From NCBI GenBank assembly GCA_015232315.1, contig JADFZZ010000003.1, positions 220,732 through 284,731 of the forward strand: a DNA stretch of 64,000 nt. Reading direction: 5' to 3'. This DNA comes from SAR324 cluster bacterium. GTDB lineage: Bacteria; SAR324; NAC60-12. Position numbers and translations under genes: made by a program. The stretch's first letter is position 1, and each line of letters begins with the position of its first letter. Positions 1 through 7,393 of the stretch are shown here, in pieces. The notes beneath the pieces were generated by a model. That model ran no database searches. It worked only from the letters and a program-made list of their open reading frames with translations, and was not told the DNA's origin.

Positions 1-162
1 AGTACCCTGTTTCTCAAAATGGAAAACAATCGCCTCGAAGGCATGCCCTGGATCGGGGTGATCGGGGTAATCACCCTTTTCATGGTGCCAGTGATGGTCT
101 ATCGTCTGAAACCGTATATTCCCGGTTCCCGAATAAAAAGTAGGATAAACCCTGTCAAATAA
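1..162 (+). CDS. C-terminal part of an unknown membrane protein (runs in from outside the window)
   Basis: An open frame enters at base 1 and ends with TAA at 160-162, giving 53 residues. It holds one strongly hydrophobic stretch (around WIGVIGVITLFMVPVMV), followed by a basic tail (YRLKPYIPGSRIKSR), which fits a last transmembrane helix with a positively charged cytoplasmic end. The family cannot be named from this piece. Directly after the stop, a lysine/proline/alanine-rich frame continues in another phase (separate entry), so the natural C terminus may be longer than annotated. Confidence 0.6.
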   Translation, partial: STLFLKMENNRLEGMPWIGVIGVITLFMVPVMVYRLKPYIPGSRIKSRINPVK

Positions 163-305
163 TTGCGGGCAAAAAAAAGGCCTCCGTACAAAAAAACGCA
201 ACTGTTGCTCAGGTGAAAAAAGAGGAACCTGCCGCATCTGTGAAAAAAAGCACACCTTCTGCTCCGGTGAAAAAAAACATTCCAGCAACTCCTGTGAAAA
301 AATAA
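163..305 (+). other. Out-of-phase Lys/Pro/Ala-rich tail after the first gene
   Basis: Read one base back from the frame of the preceding gene, this stretch encodes a low-complexity tail in which VKK recurs four times (QVKKEEPAASVKK, then APVKK and TPVKK) and stops at TAA 303-305. The periodic VKK spacing and the absence of internal stops from position 144 onward suggest it is, or was, the translated C-terminal tail of the upstream gene, reached by a -1 shift. No start codon or ribosome site of its own is evident. Inference only; chance A-rich sequence is possible. Confidence 0.35.
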
Positions 306-435
306 CGGGATGTAATAACCAACGAATCCGAACCCTCCATACTCTTGGCTTGCCTTTCAGATTGGACTTTGAGAAAAAACCGTCTTTCTTCAGGCAATAC
401 ACGGATAACCCTTCAAACCGGGAAAAAAGGACATT

Positions 436-2916
436 ATGGCATTTCGAGTTCCAGTAAGTTGGCTCAAGGATTTTGTGAATATCGAAGCTTCCGCAGAGGA
501 ACTGGCAGAACGTTTAACCATAGCCGGAATGGAAGTGGAATCAGTGGAACAGGTTGGTTCCTCATGGGATGAACCCTATCTGTTTGTCGGCAAAGTCATT
601 GATATAAAACCTCATCCTGACGCGGATCGTCTGTCACTGGTGACTGTGGAATATGGAGCGGCAGAACCCCTCACGGTTGTCAGCGGAGCCCCCAATCTCA
701 AACAATATGAAAATAAACTTCCAGAAACAGCGCTCAAAGTTCCACTGGCACTTGCCGGGGCCCGTCTGTTTGATCCGTATGAGGGGGATGGCACAAAACT
801 CACAACCTTGAAACCTGCCTCTGTACGAGGCATTCATTCCGCTGGAATGCTGTGCTCCTTGAAAGAACTTGGACTGGGTGACAGCCATGAAGGTGTTTTG
901 CTGTTCAATGCGGATGCGCCGTCCGGGATGTCGCTTAAAGAATATCTGGGAGATTACATCCTGAATTTTGACATCAAAGGCAGTTTCAGTCATTTGCTTT
1001 CCATTTACGGGATTGCCCGTGAAACTTCGGCCCTTTGCGTGTCGCCACTGGAAACATTGCCCCCTGAAGTGATGAAACCTGCTCAGGGTATCTCATCCCC
1101 CTGGTTCCTTGGCCTGGAAATCAAGGCCCCTGAATTATGCCCAAGATACTCGGCTTTGTTGATCCGCAATGTAAAGGTTGGCCCCTCACCGTTCTGGGTA
1201 CAACAGCGGTTGATGCGCTGTGGAATGCGCCCGATCAACAATATCGTCGATATCACCAATTATGTCATGCTCGAACTGGGACAACCCCTGCACGCGTTTG
1301 ATTATCAACTTCTCTGTCAGCGGGCAAACAGTCAGACTCCATCCATTATCATTCGAACCGCGGAACCTGATGAAAAATTAACGACACTGGATGGAATTGA
1401 AAGAACTCTTGATCCGCAAATGTTGCTCATCACTGATACGGCAGGAGCGGTAGCGATTGCCGGTGTGATGGGTGGGGCAGACACCGAAGTTTCCGAAAAG
1501 ACGGTGGATATCCTGCTGGAGGCCGCCAGTTTCGAGTTTCTCAATAACCGCAGAACGTCACAGATGCTCAAACTGCGAACTGAAGCCAGTGAACGTTTTG
1601 GTAAACGGATTGATCCGGAATTGACGTTAACAGCGGCAGTCAGAGCGGCACAACTGATGGAAGAATATGCCGGCGGACAATTGGATCCGGTTTATGGAGA
1701 TCTGCATCTCAATCAAAAACCAACAAAGACCATTGAGTTGTCATCAGCGTATATCAAACGGGTTTTGGGAATTGAGATTCATCATACGGAAGTCTTGAGG
1801 ATTTTAACAGCACTTGAATTTGAAGTGTCAGGAACAGACCCAATGCAGGTTAAAATTCCCAGTCATCGCATGGATGTTCATATTCCAGCCGATCTGGTTG
1901 AGGAAATTGCCAGAATTTATGGCTACAATCATTTGCCTGCGACACTGATCAGTGACGCGTTGCCGCCCCAGAAAATCAATCTGAAACTCACGGGGAGTGA
2001 GCGGGTTCGTGATTTGCTTGTTTCCGCGGGACTGGATGAAATCATCACCTATTCGTTGATTGATCTGAGTCTTGAAAAGCGGCTTCAGCAAAATGAGAAC
2101 CTGAATGAGTCCGAATACCTCAGTGTTAAAAATCCATTGTCCAGTGACAAGGCCCATTTGCGTCGCAGTCTGATACAGGGCGCTCTGGAAACAGCCAGGA
2201 GAAATTTACGGACCAACAAACGAATCTCAACGTTTGAAATTGGCTCCGTGTTTCTTCCCAATGGCGATGCGCTCCTGCCGATGGAACCACGCCGACTCAG
2301 TATTTTGCTGACAGGTCCACGATCGACCCTTTCATGGATTCCGGCACCGCATGAACCCATGGATTTCTTTGATTTGAAAGGGATCGTTGAATTGTTGTGT
2401 CAGCATCTGCACCTGAACAATGTCGTGTGGAAAAAAAGTTCGATTCCGTCCTTGCATCCCGGTCGTTGCGCACAGTTGCTTATTGGCGGCAAGTCCCTGG
2501 GATATATGGGCGAACTTCATCCGAAAATCAGACATGAACTTGAACTTCCTGATCAACCCGTGTGCCTGCTGGAATTTGATCTGGATTTAATGCTGTCTCA
2601 CTGGAATGAAGACTATCAGATGGTTCCTCTTTCCAGTTATTCTCCGATCTATGAGGATCTGGCGTTTGTAGTCAACGCCAACATTCCTTCAGAAATGGTC
2701 ACTTCTCTGATCGCAAGAATTGGCAGACCGCTTTTGCATAAGGTGGATCTGTTTGATGTGTATGAAGGTGAACAAATTGAGAAAGACAAGAAAAGTCTGG
2801 CGTATTCCCTGACCTATCAATCGTTTGAACGGACGCTTACGGATAAGGATGTTGAAGACGTGCGGAACAAAATCATCAGTCGTCTGAAACATGAATTGAA
2901 TGCAGTGCTCCGATAA
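436..2916 (+). CDS. pheT: Phenylalanine--tRNA ligase beta subunit
   Basis: Beta chain of the (alphabeta)2 phenylalanyl-tRNA synthetase; it binds tRNA-Phe and carries the editing site, while the catalytic alpha chain (pheS) lies outside the window. The 826-residue length is normal for bacterial PheT. Visible in order: the N-terminal MAFRVPVSWLKDFV typical of the family, an OB-fold tRNA-binding domain (about 40-155, with HPDADRLSLVTVEYG), the B3/B4 editing region (about 210-390, MRPINNIVDITNYVM and the G-rich AIAGVMGG), the B5 domain (about 410-480), the synthetase-like core, and a C-terminal ferredoxin-fold anticodon-binding domain (about 730-826, FDVYEGEQIEKDKKSLAYS). Start chosen at ATG 436 behind AAAAGGA. 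Confidence 0.97.
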   Translation: MAFRVPVSWLKDFVNIEASAEELAERLTIAGMEVESVEQVGSSWDEPYLFVGKVIDIKPHPDADRLSLVTVEYGAAEPLTVVSGAPNLKQYENKLPETALKVPLALAGARLFDPYEGDGTKLTTLKPASVRGIHSAGMLCSLKELGLGDSHEGVLLFNADAPSGMSLKEYLGDYILNFDIKGSFSHLLSIYGIARETSALCVSPLETLPPEVMKPAQGISSPWFLGLEIKAPELCPRYSALLIRNVKVGPSPFWVQQRLMRCGMRPINNIVDITNYVMLELGQPLHAFDYQLLCQRANSQTPSIIIRTAEPDEKLTTLDGIERTLDPQMLLITDTAGAVAIAGVMGGADTEVSEKTVDILLEAASFEFLNNRRTSQMLKLRTEASERFGKRIDPELTLTAAVRAAQLMEEYAGGQLDPVYGDLHLNQKPTKTIELSSAYIKRVLGIEIHHTEVLRILTALEFEVSGTDPMQVKIPSHRMDVHIPADLVEEIARIYGYNHLPATLISDALPPQKINLKLTGSERVRDLLVSAGLDEIITYSLIDLSLEKRLQQNENLNESEYLSVKNPLSSDKAHLRRSLIQGALETARRNLRTNKRISTFEIGSVFLPNGDALLPMEPRRLSILLTGPRSTLSWIPAPHEPMDFFDLKGIVELLCQHLHLNNVVWKKSSIPSLHPGRCAQLLIGGKSLGYMGELHPKIRHELELPDQPVCLLEFDLDLMLSHWNEDYQMVPLSSYSPIYEDLAFVVNANIPSEMVTSLIARIGRPLLHKVDLFDVYEGEQIEKDKKSLAYSLTYQSFERTLTDKDVEDVRNKIISRLKHELNAVLR

Positions 2917-2943
2917 TCAGGGACAACAGGGAAGGAGATATCC

Positions 2944-3807
2944 ATGTTTTTTCAAACCGTGGAATCTGTTCTATGGACAGGTTCTCCAGCCCTGAAAACC
3001 CGGCGATTTCAGCAGGAGTATCCATTGTTGAAAAAACTTTTGGAAACTCCTGATCACAACTCCCCGATAAAACCCCTGACGGAGCCTTCCTATCAGGGAT
3101 TCTGCAAGGTTGTTTCCCCCAAAAAAGTGATGAAACGCGGCAATCTCGAGTCTCCTGAAGGACGGATTGCTTTTTTGCACGCGCTGGCACATATCGAATA
3201 CAGCGCGATTGATCTTGCTTTGGACGCCGTTTACCGATTTCGGCATTTGCCTGTAACATATTATGAAGACTGGCTTGAAGTCGCGGCTGATGAGGTTCGT
3301 CATTTTCTCCTGCTGACAGAATTATTGAAGCACTATGGATTGTCTTATGGAGATTTGCCAGTGCACAGTTCCCTGTTTGAAGCGGCTGTCAAAACACCTG
3401 ATCTGCTGAGTCGCATGGCTGTCATTCCCCGCTATTTTGAAGCCAATGGACTGGATGCCACTGACCGGATGATGCATAAAATTCGGGATCATTATCTTGA
3501 TGAATCCTGGGCACCTGACATTTTGTCAACGCTGGACCTCATTTCCACTGAAGAAATCAGCCATGTGAGCAAAGGTTCGTTCTGGTTTCGCCATGCTTGT
3601 CGTCAGGAAGGAAAAGAGGAATCGGTCTATTTTGAAATCATCCAGCGTCTATTTCCCAAAAACAATCTGGGCCACAAAACAGATATTACACGCAAGGCAA
3701 GATTGCAGGCTGGCTTCACTCAGGAAGAACTGAACCTCATCGAGCATGGTTCTCCGCAGAACCGAACATTTTCTTCAGCTTCCACAGGTATCAATGACTT
3801 TTCGTAA
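2944..3807 (+). CDS. DUF455 ferritin-like protein
   Basis: A 287-residue soluble protein of the DUF455 ferritin-like family, a predicted four-helix bundle of unknown reaction. Metal-ligand type residues are visible in two ferritin-like patterns: HALAHIEYSAIDLALD (about residue 78) and AADEVRHFLLLTELL (about residue 117), plus ISTEEISHVSKG further on (about residue 200). The start at 2944 has a strong GGAAGGAG site. It sits 27 nt after pheT and its 3' end overlaps the permease gene by 14 nt, so pheT, this gene and the importer may be one transcript. The proximity to an iron-type ABC importer hints at a role with iron or another metal, which is inference. Confidence 0.85.
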   Translation: MFFQTVESVLWTGSPALKTRRFQQEYPLLKKLLETPDHNSPIKPLTEPSYQGFCKVVSPKKVMKRGNLESPEGRIAFLHALAHIEYSAIDLALDAVYRFRHLPVTYYEDWLEVAADEVRHFLLLTELLKHYGLSYGDLPVHSSLFEAAVKTPDLLSRMAVIPRYFEANGLDATDRMMHKIRDHYLDESWAPDILSTLDLISTEEISHVSKGSFWFRHACRQEGKEESVYFEIIQRLFPKNNLGHKTDITRKARLQAGFTQEELNLIEHGSPQNRTFSSASTGINDFS

Positions 3808-4825
3808 GGAATCGTTCATCTGGTACGCCTTTTCTGTGATCATCAGTTTATTGATGGCCGCATCCCTGCTTCTCGGGTCCGTGTCCATTTCCCTCACAGA
3901 CCTCTGGAATAGTATCATCGGGAACGACGTTTCTCCGGTGACTTACCATATCCTCCTTAATTTCCGTCTGCCGAAAACCTTGACAGCGCTGATAGCCGGA
4001 TCAGCCCTTGCGGCAAGCGGCTTGCTGATGCAGACCATGTTCCGGAATCCGTTGGCGGGTCCGTTTGTTTTGGGGATCAGTTCAGGCGCCAGCCTGGGTG
4101 TAGCGATTTCAACCCTGTGGGGAGTGACATTGGTGGTCGGAAGTCAGTTTAATCTTGTATTATCAGGCTGGGGAAGAGTCATTGCCGCACTCTCAGGTGC
4201 CACTGCCGTGCTGATTGTTGTGATGCAACTCAATCGCAAGCTCCGGAATGACATGCTGTTGCTCATCATTGGTCTGTTGTTGAGTCACATCACCAATGGT
4301 CTGATCAGTATTTTGATTTATTTCAGCAATCCAGACCAGATCCAGACATATCTGCTGTGGACCATGGGTAGCTTCCGGGGTGTTCAGTGGCGTGAGCTGG
4401 TGATCATGGGCCCGTTGGTTTTCGCGGGAATTGTTCTGGCTTTCCTGCTGGTAAAACCACTGAATTCGCTGTTGCTTGGAGAGCACTATGCCGCCAGTAT
4501 GGGAATTCCGGTTTCAAAGATTCAGGCCTTGATCATTGCCGCGACTGCGGTGATGTCAGGGACAGTGACCGCTTTTTGCGGCCCCGTGGGATTCATTGGC
4601 ATCATGGCCCCACATTTAGCCCGGGGACTTTTCGGAACATCCGATCATCGACTGATTTTACCGGCATCACTGGCCATGGGTTCCTGCCTGGCACTCATGG
4701 CTGAATTGATCGCGCAACTGCCCGGATTTCATGAAACGCTACCACTGAATTCAGTTTTATCCTTGCTTGGCGCACCGATGGTCGTGTTTATTTTAATGCG
4801 CAGAAAGCGATATTCAGGAGCGTGA
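3794..4825 (+). CDS. FecCD-family ABC transporter permease
   Basis: Inner-membrane permease of the BtuC/FecCD/FhuB family, which imports iron-siderophore, haem or cobalamin. About ten hydrophobic segments are visible, with the family signature RLPKTLTALIAGSALAASG followed by LLMQTMFRNPLAGPFVLG near residue 60 and the ATPase-contact region GPVGFIGIMAPHLAR near residue 255. The open frame extends upstream to 3746, but ATG 3794 is preferred because it gives a 343-residue protein of standard length and leaves only a 14-nt overlap with the DUF455 gene. It is coupled to the ATPase gene by TGATG. No periplasmic substrate-binding protein gene is nearby, so the ligand cannot be inferred. Confidence 0.93.
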   Translation: MTFRKESFIWYAFSVIISLLMAASLLLGSVSISLTDLWNSIIGNDVSPVTYHILLNFRLPKTLTALIAGSALAASGLLMQTMFRNPLAGPFVLGISSGASLGVAISTLWGVTLVVGSQFNLVLSGWGRVIAALSGATAVLIVVMQLNRKLRNDMLLLIIGLLLSHITNGLISILIYFSNPDQIQTYLLWTMGSFRGVQWRELVIMGPLVFAGIVLAFLLVKPLNSLLLGEHYAASMGIPVSKIQALIIAATAVMSGTVTAFCGPVGFIGIMAPHLARGLFGTSDHRLILPASLAMGSCLALMAELIAQLPGFHETLPLNSVLSLLGAPMVVFILMRRKRYSGA

Positions 4826-5844
4826 TGCAGGCGATACTTCAGATAGCTGACGTGACCACTGGTTATGGTTCCAGAAAAAAAAGACAAATCATCAGTTCCC
4901 ATCTGAATCTGGACATCTTTCCGGGAGAATTCATCTGTCTTCTCGGCCCCAATGGCAGTGGGAAATCAACGTTGCTTCGAACCCTCACGGGGATGCAGGA
5001 TTCTTTGGGGGGGCAGATCAGAATCGGAGACGTTCTGCTCTCTGATTTGTCCATGGAACAACGTGCGCATCTGCTGGCGGTAGTCCTGACCGTTTCCTGG
5101 CAGGGTGGCCCGTTTTCTGTGGAAAAACTGGTGGAACTGGGACGAACTCCGTATACCAACCGTTGGGGGACACTCGCGGCTGAAGACAAACAACAGATCG
5201 AATGGGCCTTAAAGGTCACCAGTATTGAGCATCTGCGCAAAAAAGACATTCAGGAACTGAGCGATGGGGAAAAACAACGGGTGATGATTGCCCGTGCGCT
5301 GGCTCAAACACCTGAACTTATTATTCTGGATGAACCAACGGCGTTTCTCGATCTACCGCATCGGATTGAGATTCTTCAATTGTTGCGGGAACTCGCTTAT
5401 GAGCAAAACAAGGCAGTGCTGCTTTCCATACATGATCTGGAGCTGGCCATTCATCTGGCCAATCGTATCTGGTTGATGGATTCAACAGGAAATTGTGTAT
5501 CGGGAACACCGGAGGATTTAATTCTGCAAAACCGGATTCAGGCCGTGTTTGACAGAGACTACATGCGTTTTGATCCATGGTCTGGAAATTTTAGGGTCAT
5601 TGATCAGGATCGGCAAAAAATCGGTCTGGTTGGTGAAGGACTTGCGGCACTATGGACGACTCGCGCGTTGGAAAGAAACAGATTTCATGTTGAGCATCTG
5701 CAACCTTCGGATGACCATACATTTCCCTGTATCACCGTTATCGAACAGCCAGTTCCTGCGTGGAAAGTTATCCTGCATGACAACGAGCAGGAATTTGATT
5801 CCATTGAGCAACTCATGAAATGGATTCTTTCCATCCATAAATAA
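4825..5844 (+). CDS. FecE/BtuD-type ABC transporter ATP-binding protein
   Basis: Cytoplasmic ATPase partner of the preceding permease. Visible: Walker A GPNGSGKSTLL (about residue 40), the ABC signature ELSDGEKQRVMIARALAQ (about 140), Walker B LIILDEPTAFLDLP (about 168) and the switch histidine in SIHDLELA (about 202). The ATG at 4825 overlaps the permease stop as TGATG and lies 4 nt behind CAGGAG; a GTG at 4822 is the only close alternative. The protein is about 80 residues longer than a plain FecE. The tail (from about 255) reads as a separate small domain with GLVGEGLAALWTTRALE and an acidic end; its function is unknown. Confidence 0.92.
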   Translation: MQAILQIADVTTGYGSRKKRQIISSHLNLDIFPGEFICLLGPNGSGKSTLLRTLTGMQDSLGGQIRIGDVLLSDLSMEQRAHLLAVVLTVSWQGGPFSVEKLVELGRTPYTNRWGTLAAEDKQQIEWALKVTSIEHLRKKDIQELSDGEKQRVMIARALAQTPELIILDEPTAFLDLPHRIEILQLLRELAYEQNKAVLLSIHDLELAIHLANRIWLMDSTGNCVSGTPEDLILQNRIQAVFDRDYMRFDPWSGNFRVIDQDRQKIGLVGEGLAALWTTRALERNRFHVEHLQPSDDHTFPCITVIEQPVPAWKVILHDNEQEFDSIEQLMKWILSIHK

Positions 5845-5883
5845 AAATGTTGCGATCCTGTCTCTTCTGATCCGGTTTGTAGA

Positions 5884-6039
5884 CAATGTCATCAACTTAA
5901 GCATTATGAATGGTGCTGAGTATTAATTCCCCCTTGGTTCAAGGGGGTTAGGGGGATGTAATTCTGAGCGTTAAATCCCCCATGCCCCCTTTGAAAAGGG
6001 GGATTCCCCGGCGAAAAACGCCTTAAGTTGACTACATTG
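5884..6039. repeat. MITE-like inverted-repeat element, family A
   Basis: The left end CAATGTCATCAACTTAAG (5884-5901) is matched on the opposite strand by the right end at 6022-6039, 16 of 18 positions identical. The 156-bp interior has no reading frame but contains two G/C-run hairpins: CCCCCTT paired with AAGGGGG at 5929-5947, and CCCCCTTT paired with a run of G at 5985-6002. The layout resembles a non-autonomous mobile element. A solitary related end is found at 61448-61465. The element fills the gap between the convergent ABC ATPase and odhB genes. Confidence 0.6.
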
Positions 6040-6044
6040 GGTTT

Positions 6045-6104
6045 GTAGAGACGGGTTTCATATCTGATCCAATTTGTAGAGACGGGTTTGAAACCCGTCT
6101 CTAC
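6045..6104. repeat. Palindromic repeat with a flanking half copy
   Basis: GTAGAGACGGGTTT at 6076-6089 is followed, after one base, by its exact reverse complement at 6091-6104, a perfect 14-bp stem. A direct half copy of the same 14 bases (with the same preceding TTT) lies at 6045-6058. The unit looks like a REP-type dispersed palindrome. Lying between the ends of two convergent genes, it could also stop transcription, although no T-run follows on either strand. Confidence 0.6.
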
Positions 6105-6146
6105 GCACAATTTCTGAAAGGTGCCAATTTCTGTTTTATTTCTGAT

Positions 6147-7367
6147 TCAGACACCAAGCAACAGGCGTGAAGGGTCTTCCAGATAAGATTTTACCCTGTA
6201 TAGAAAACTCACGGATTCACGTCCGTCAATCACACGGTGATCATAGGACAACGCAACATACATGATGGGGCGTATCTCAACATTTCCATTGATCGCGACA
6301 GGCCGATCCACAATATTGTGCATGCCAAGAATGGCGCTTTGTGGTGGATTGATGATGGGTGTTGACAACATGGAACCAAAAATGCCGCCATTCGTAATGG
6401 AAAAGGTTCCACCGGTCATTTCATCCAGACTCAAGCGGTTGTCACGCGCTTTTTGTCCGAGTTCCACAATTTTCTGCTCAATTTCCGCGATTGTCATGGT
6501 GTCCGCGTTTCTGATGACAGGGACAACCAGCCCTTTGGGGCCACTGACCGCAATGCCCATGTCCACATAATTGTGATAGACAACATCATCACCATCAATC
6601 ATGGCGTTCACATCAGGAAACTCCTTCAAACCTTCGGTCACAGCCTTGACAAAAAATCCCATGAACCCCAGTTTGATTCCATGCCGTTTCTGAAACGCTT
6701 CATTGTGGGTTTTACGCAAACGCATGATCTGGCTCATATCCACTTCATTGAAGGTGGTCAGCATGGCTGTTTCATTTTTGACAGACACCAGCCGCTCTGC
6801 GATTTTCCGGCGTAAGGGCGACATTCGTTTCCGGCTTTCTCTAAGAATTTCAGATGTGGATGGCGTTGCTGTTTTTGGAGTGGCTACAGTCGGTGAAACT
6901 TGTGGAGGCGCAATCACTGGAGTCGAAGCGTTTTGGGCATCCGCTTTGGTGATTCTGCCATCTTTTCCGGAACCCTGTATCGCTTCAGGCGCTAGGCCTT
7001 TTTCCGCAAGAATTTTCTGAGCGGCCACGGAGGGATGTCCGGTCGCATAGGTTGATTTTTCAACAGGCGTCAGTGTCTCACCAACTGCGGCACTGACTGG
7101 AACCACAGGTGGTGACGTGACAGAACCAGAGGCTTCAGTGTCAATCACCGCGGCGATATCGCCCACTTTCGCAGGTGTGCCTGACGGGATCATGATTTTT
7201 AGTTTTCCAGCATGTTCAGTGATGAGTGGCAAGGTCGCCTTTTCAGTTTCAATTTCACACAGCACCTCATCAACGGCCACCATCTCGCCATCCTGTTTGA
7301 GCCAGTTGGCAATTTCAACTTCAGTGATGGATTCTCCAGGACTAGGAATTTTAATTTCTACAGGCAT
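6147..7367 (-). CDS. odhB: 2-oxoglutarate dehydrogenase E2, dihydrolipoamide succinyltransferase
   Basis: Core subunit of the 2-oxoglutarate dehydrogenase complex (sucB in enterobacterial naming); it passes the succinyl group from E1 to CoA via a swinging lipoyl arm. The 406 residues show a single lipoyl domain (1-78, lysine in EIETEKATL near 43), an Ala/Pro/Thr-rich linker, a peripheral subunit-binding domain (about 108-145, [15 protein letters not shown]), a second linker and the acyltransferase domain (about 175-406) with the catalytic SYDHRVIDG motif near 375. The family is separated from pyruvate-type E2 by overall likeness to SucB rather than by a single residue. It follows odhA by 26 nt on the same strand. 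No E3 gene is in the window. Confidence 0.95.
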   Translation of the reverse strand: MPVEIKIPSPGESITEVEIANWLKQDGEMVAVDEVLCEIETEKATLPLITEHAGKLKIMIPSGTPAKVGDIAAVIDTEASGSVTSPPVVPVSAAVGETLTPVEKSTYATGHPSVAAQKILAEKGLAPEAIQGSGKDGRITKADAQNASTPVIAPPQVSPTVATPKTATPSTSEILRESRKRMSPLRRKIAERLVSVKNETAMLTTFNEVDMSQIMRLRKTHNEAFQKRHGIKLGFMGFFVKAVTEGLKEFPDVNAMIDGDDVVYHNYVDMGIAVSGPKGLVVPVIRNADTMTIAEIEQKIVELGQKARDNRLSLDEMTGGTFSITNGGIFGSMLSTPIINPPQSAILGMHNIVDRPVAINGNVEIRPIMYVALSYDHRVIDGRESVSFLYRVKSYLEDPSRLLLGV

Positions 7368-7393
7368 ATTTCATTTCTCTTGAAGGTTAATAA

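Noticed and set aside
136-176. Programmed -1 frameshift signal in the first gene
   Set aside because: The A-runs do not form a proper X XXY YYZ heptamer in the needed phase, and the phase change must come after the frame's stop at 141-143, so a mutation or error is simpler.
209-397. 62-codon minus-strand frame with FFFTGA repeats
   Set aside because: It is the antisense reading of the Lys-rich tail.
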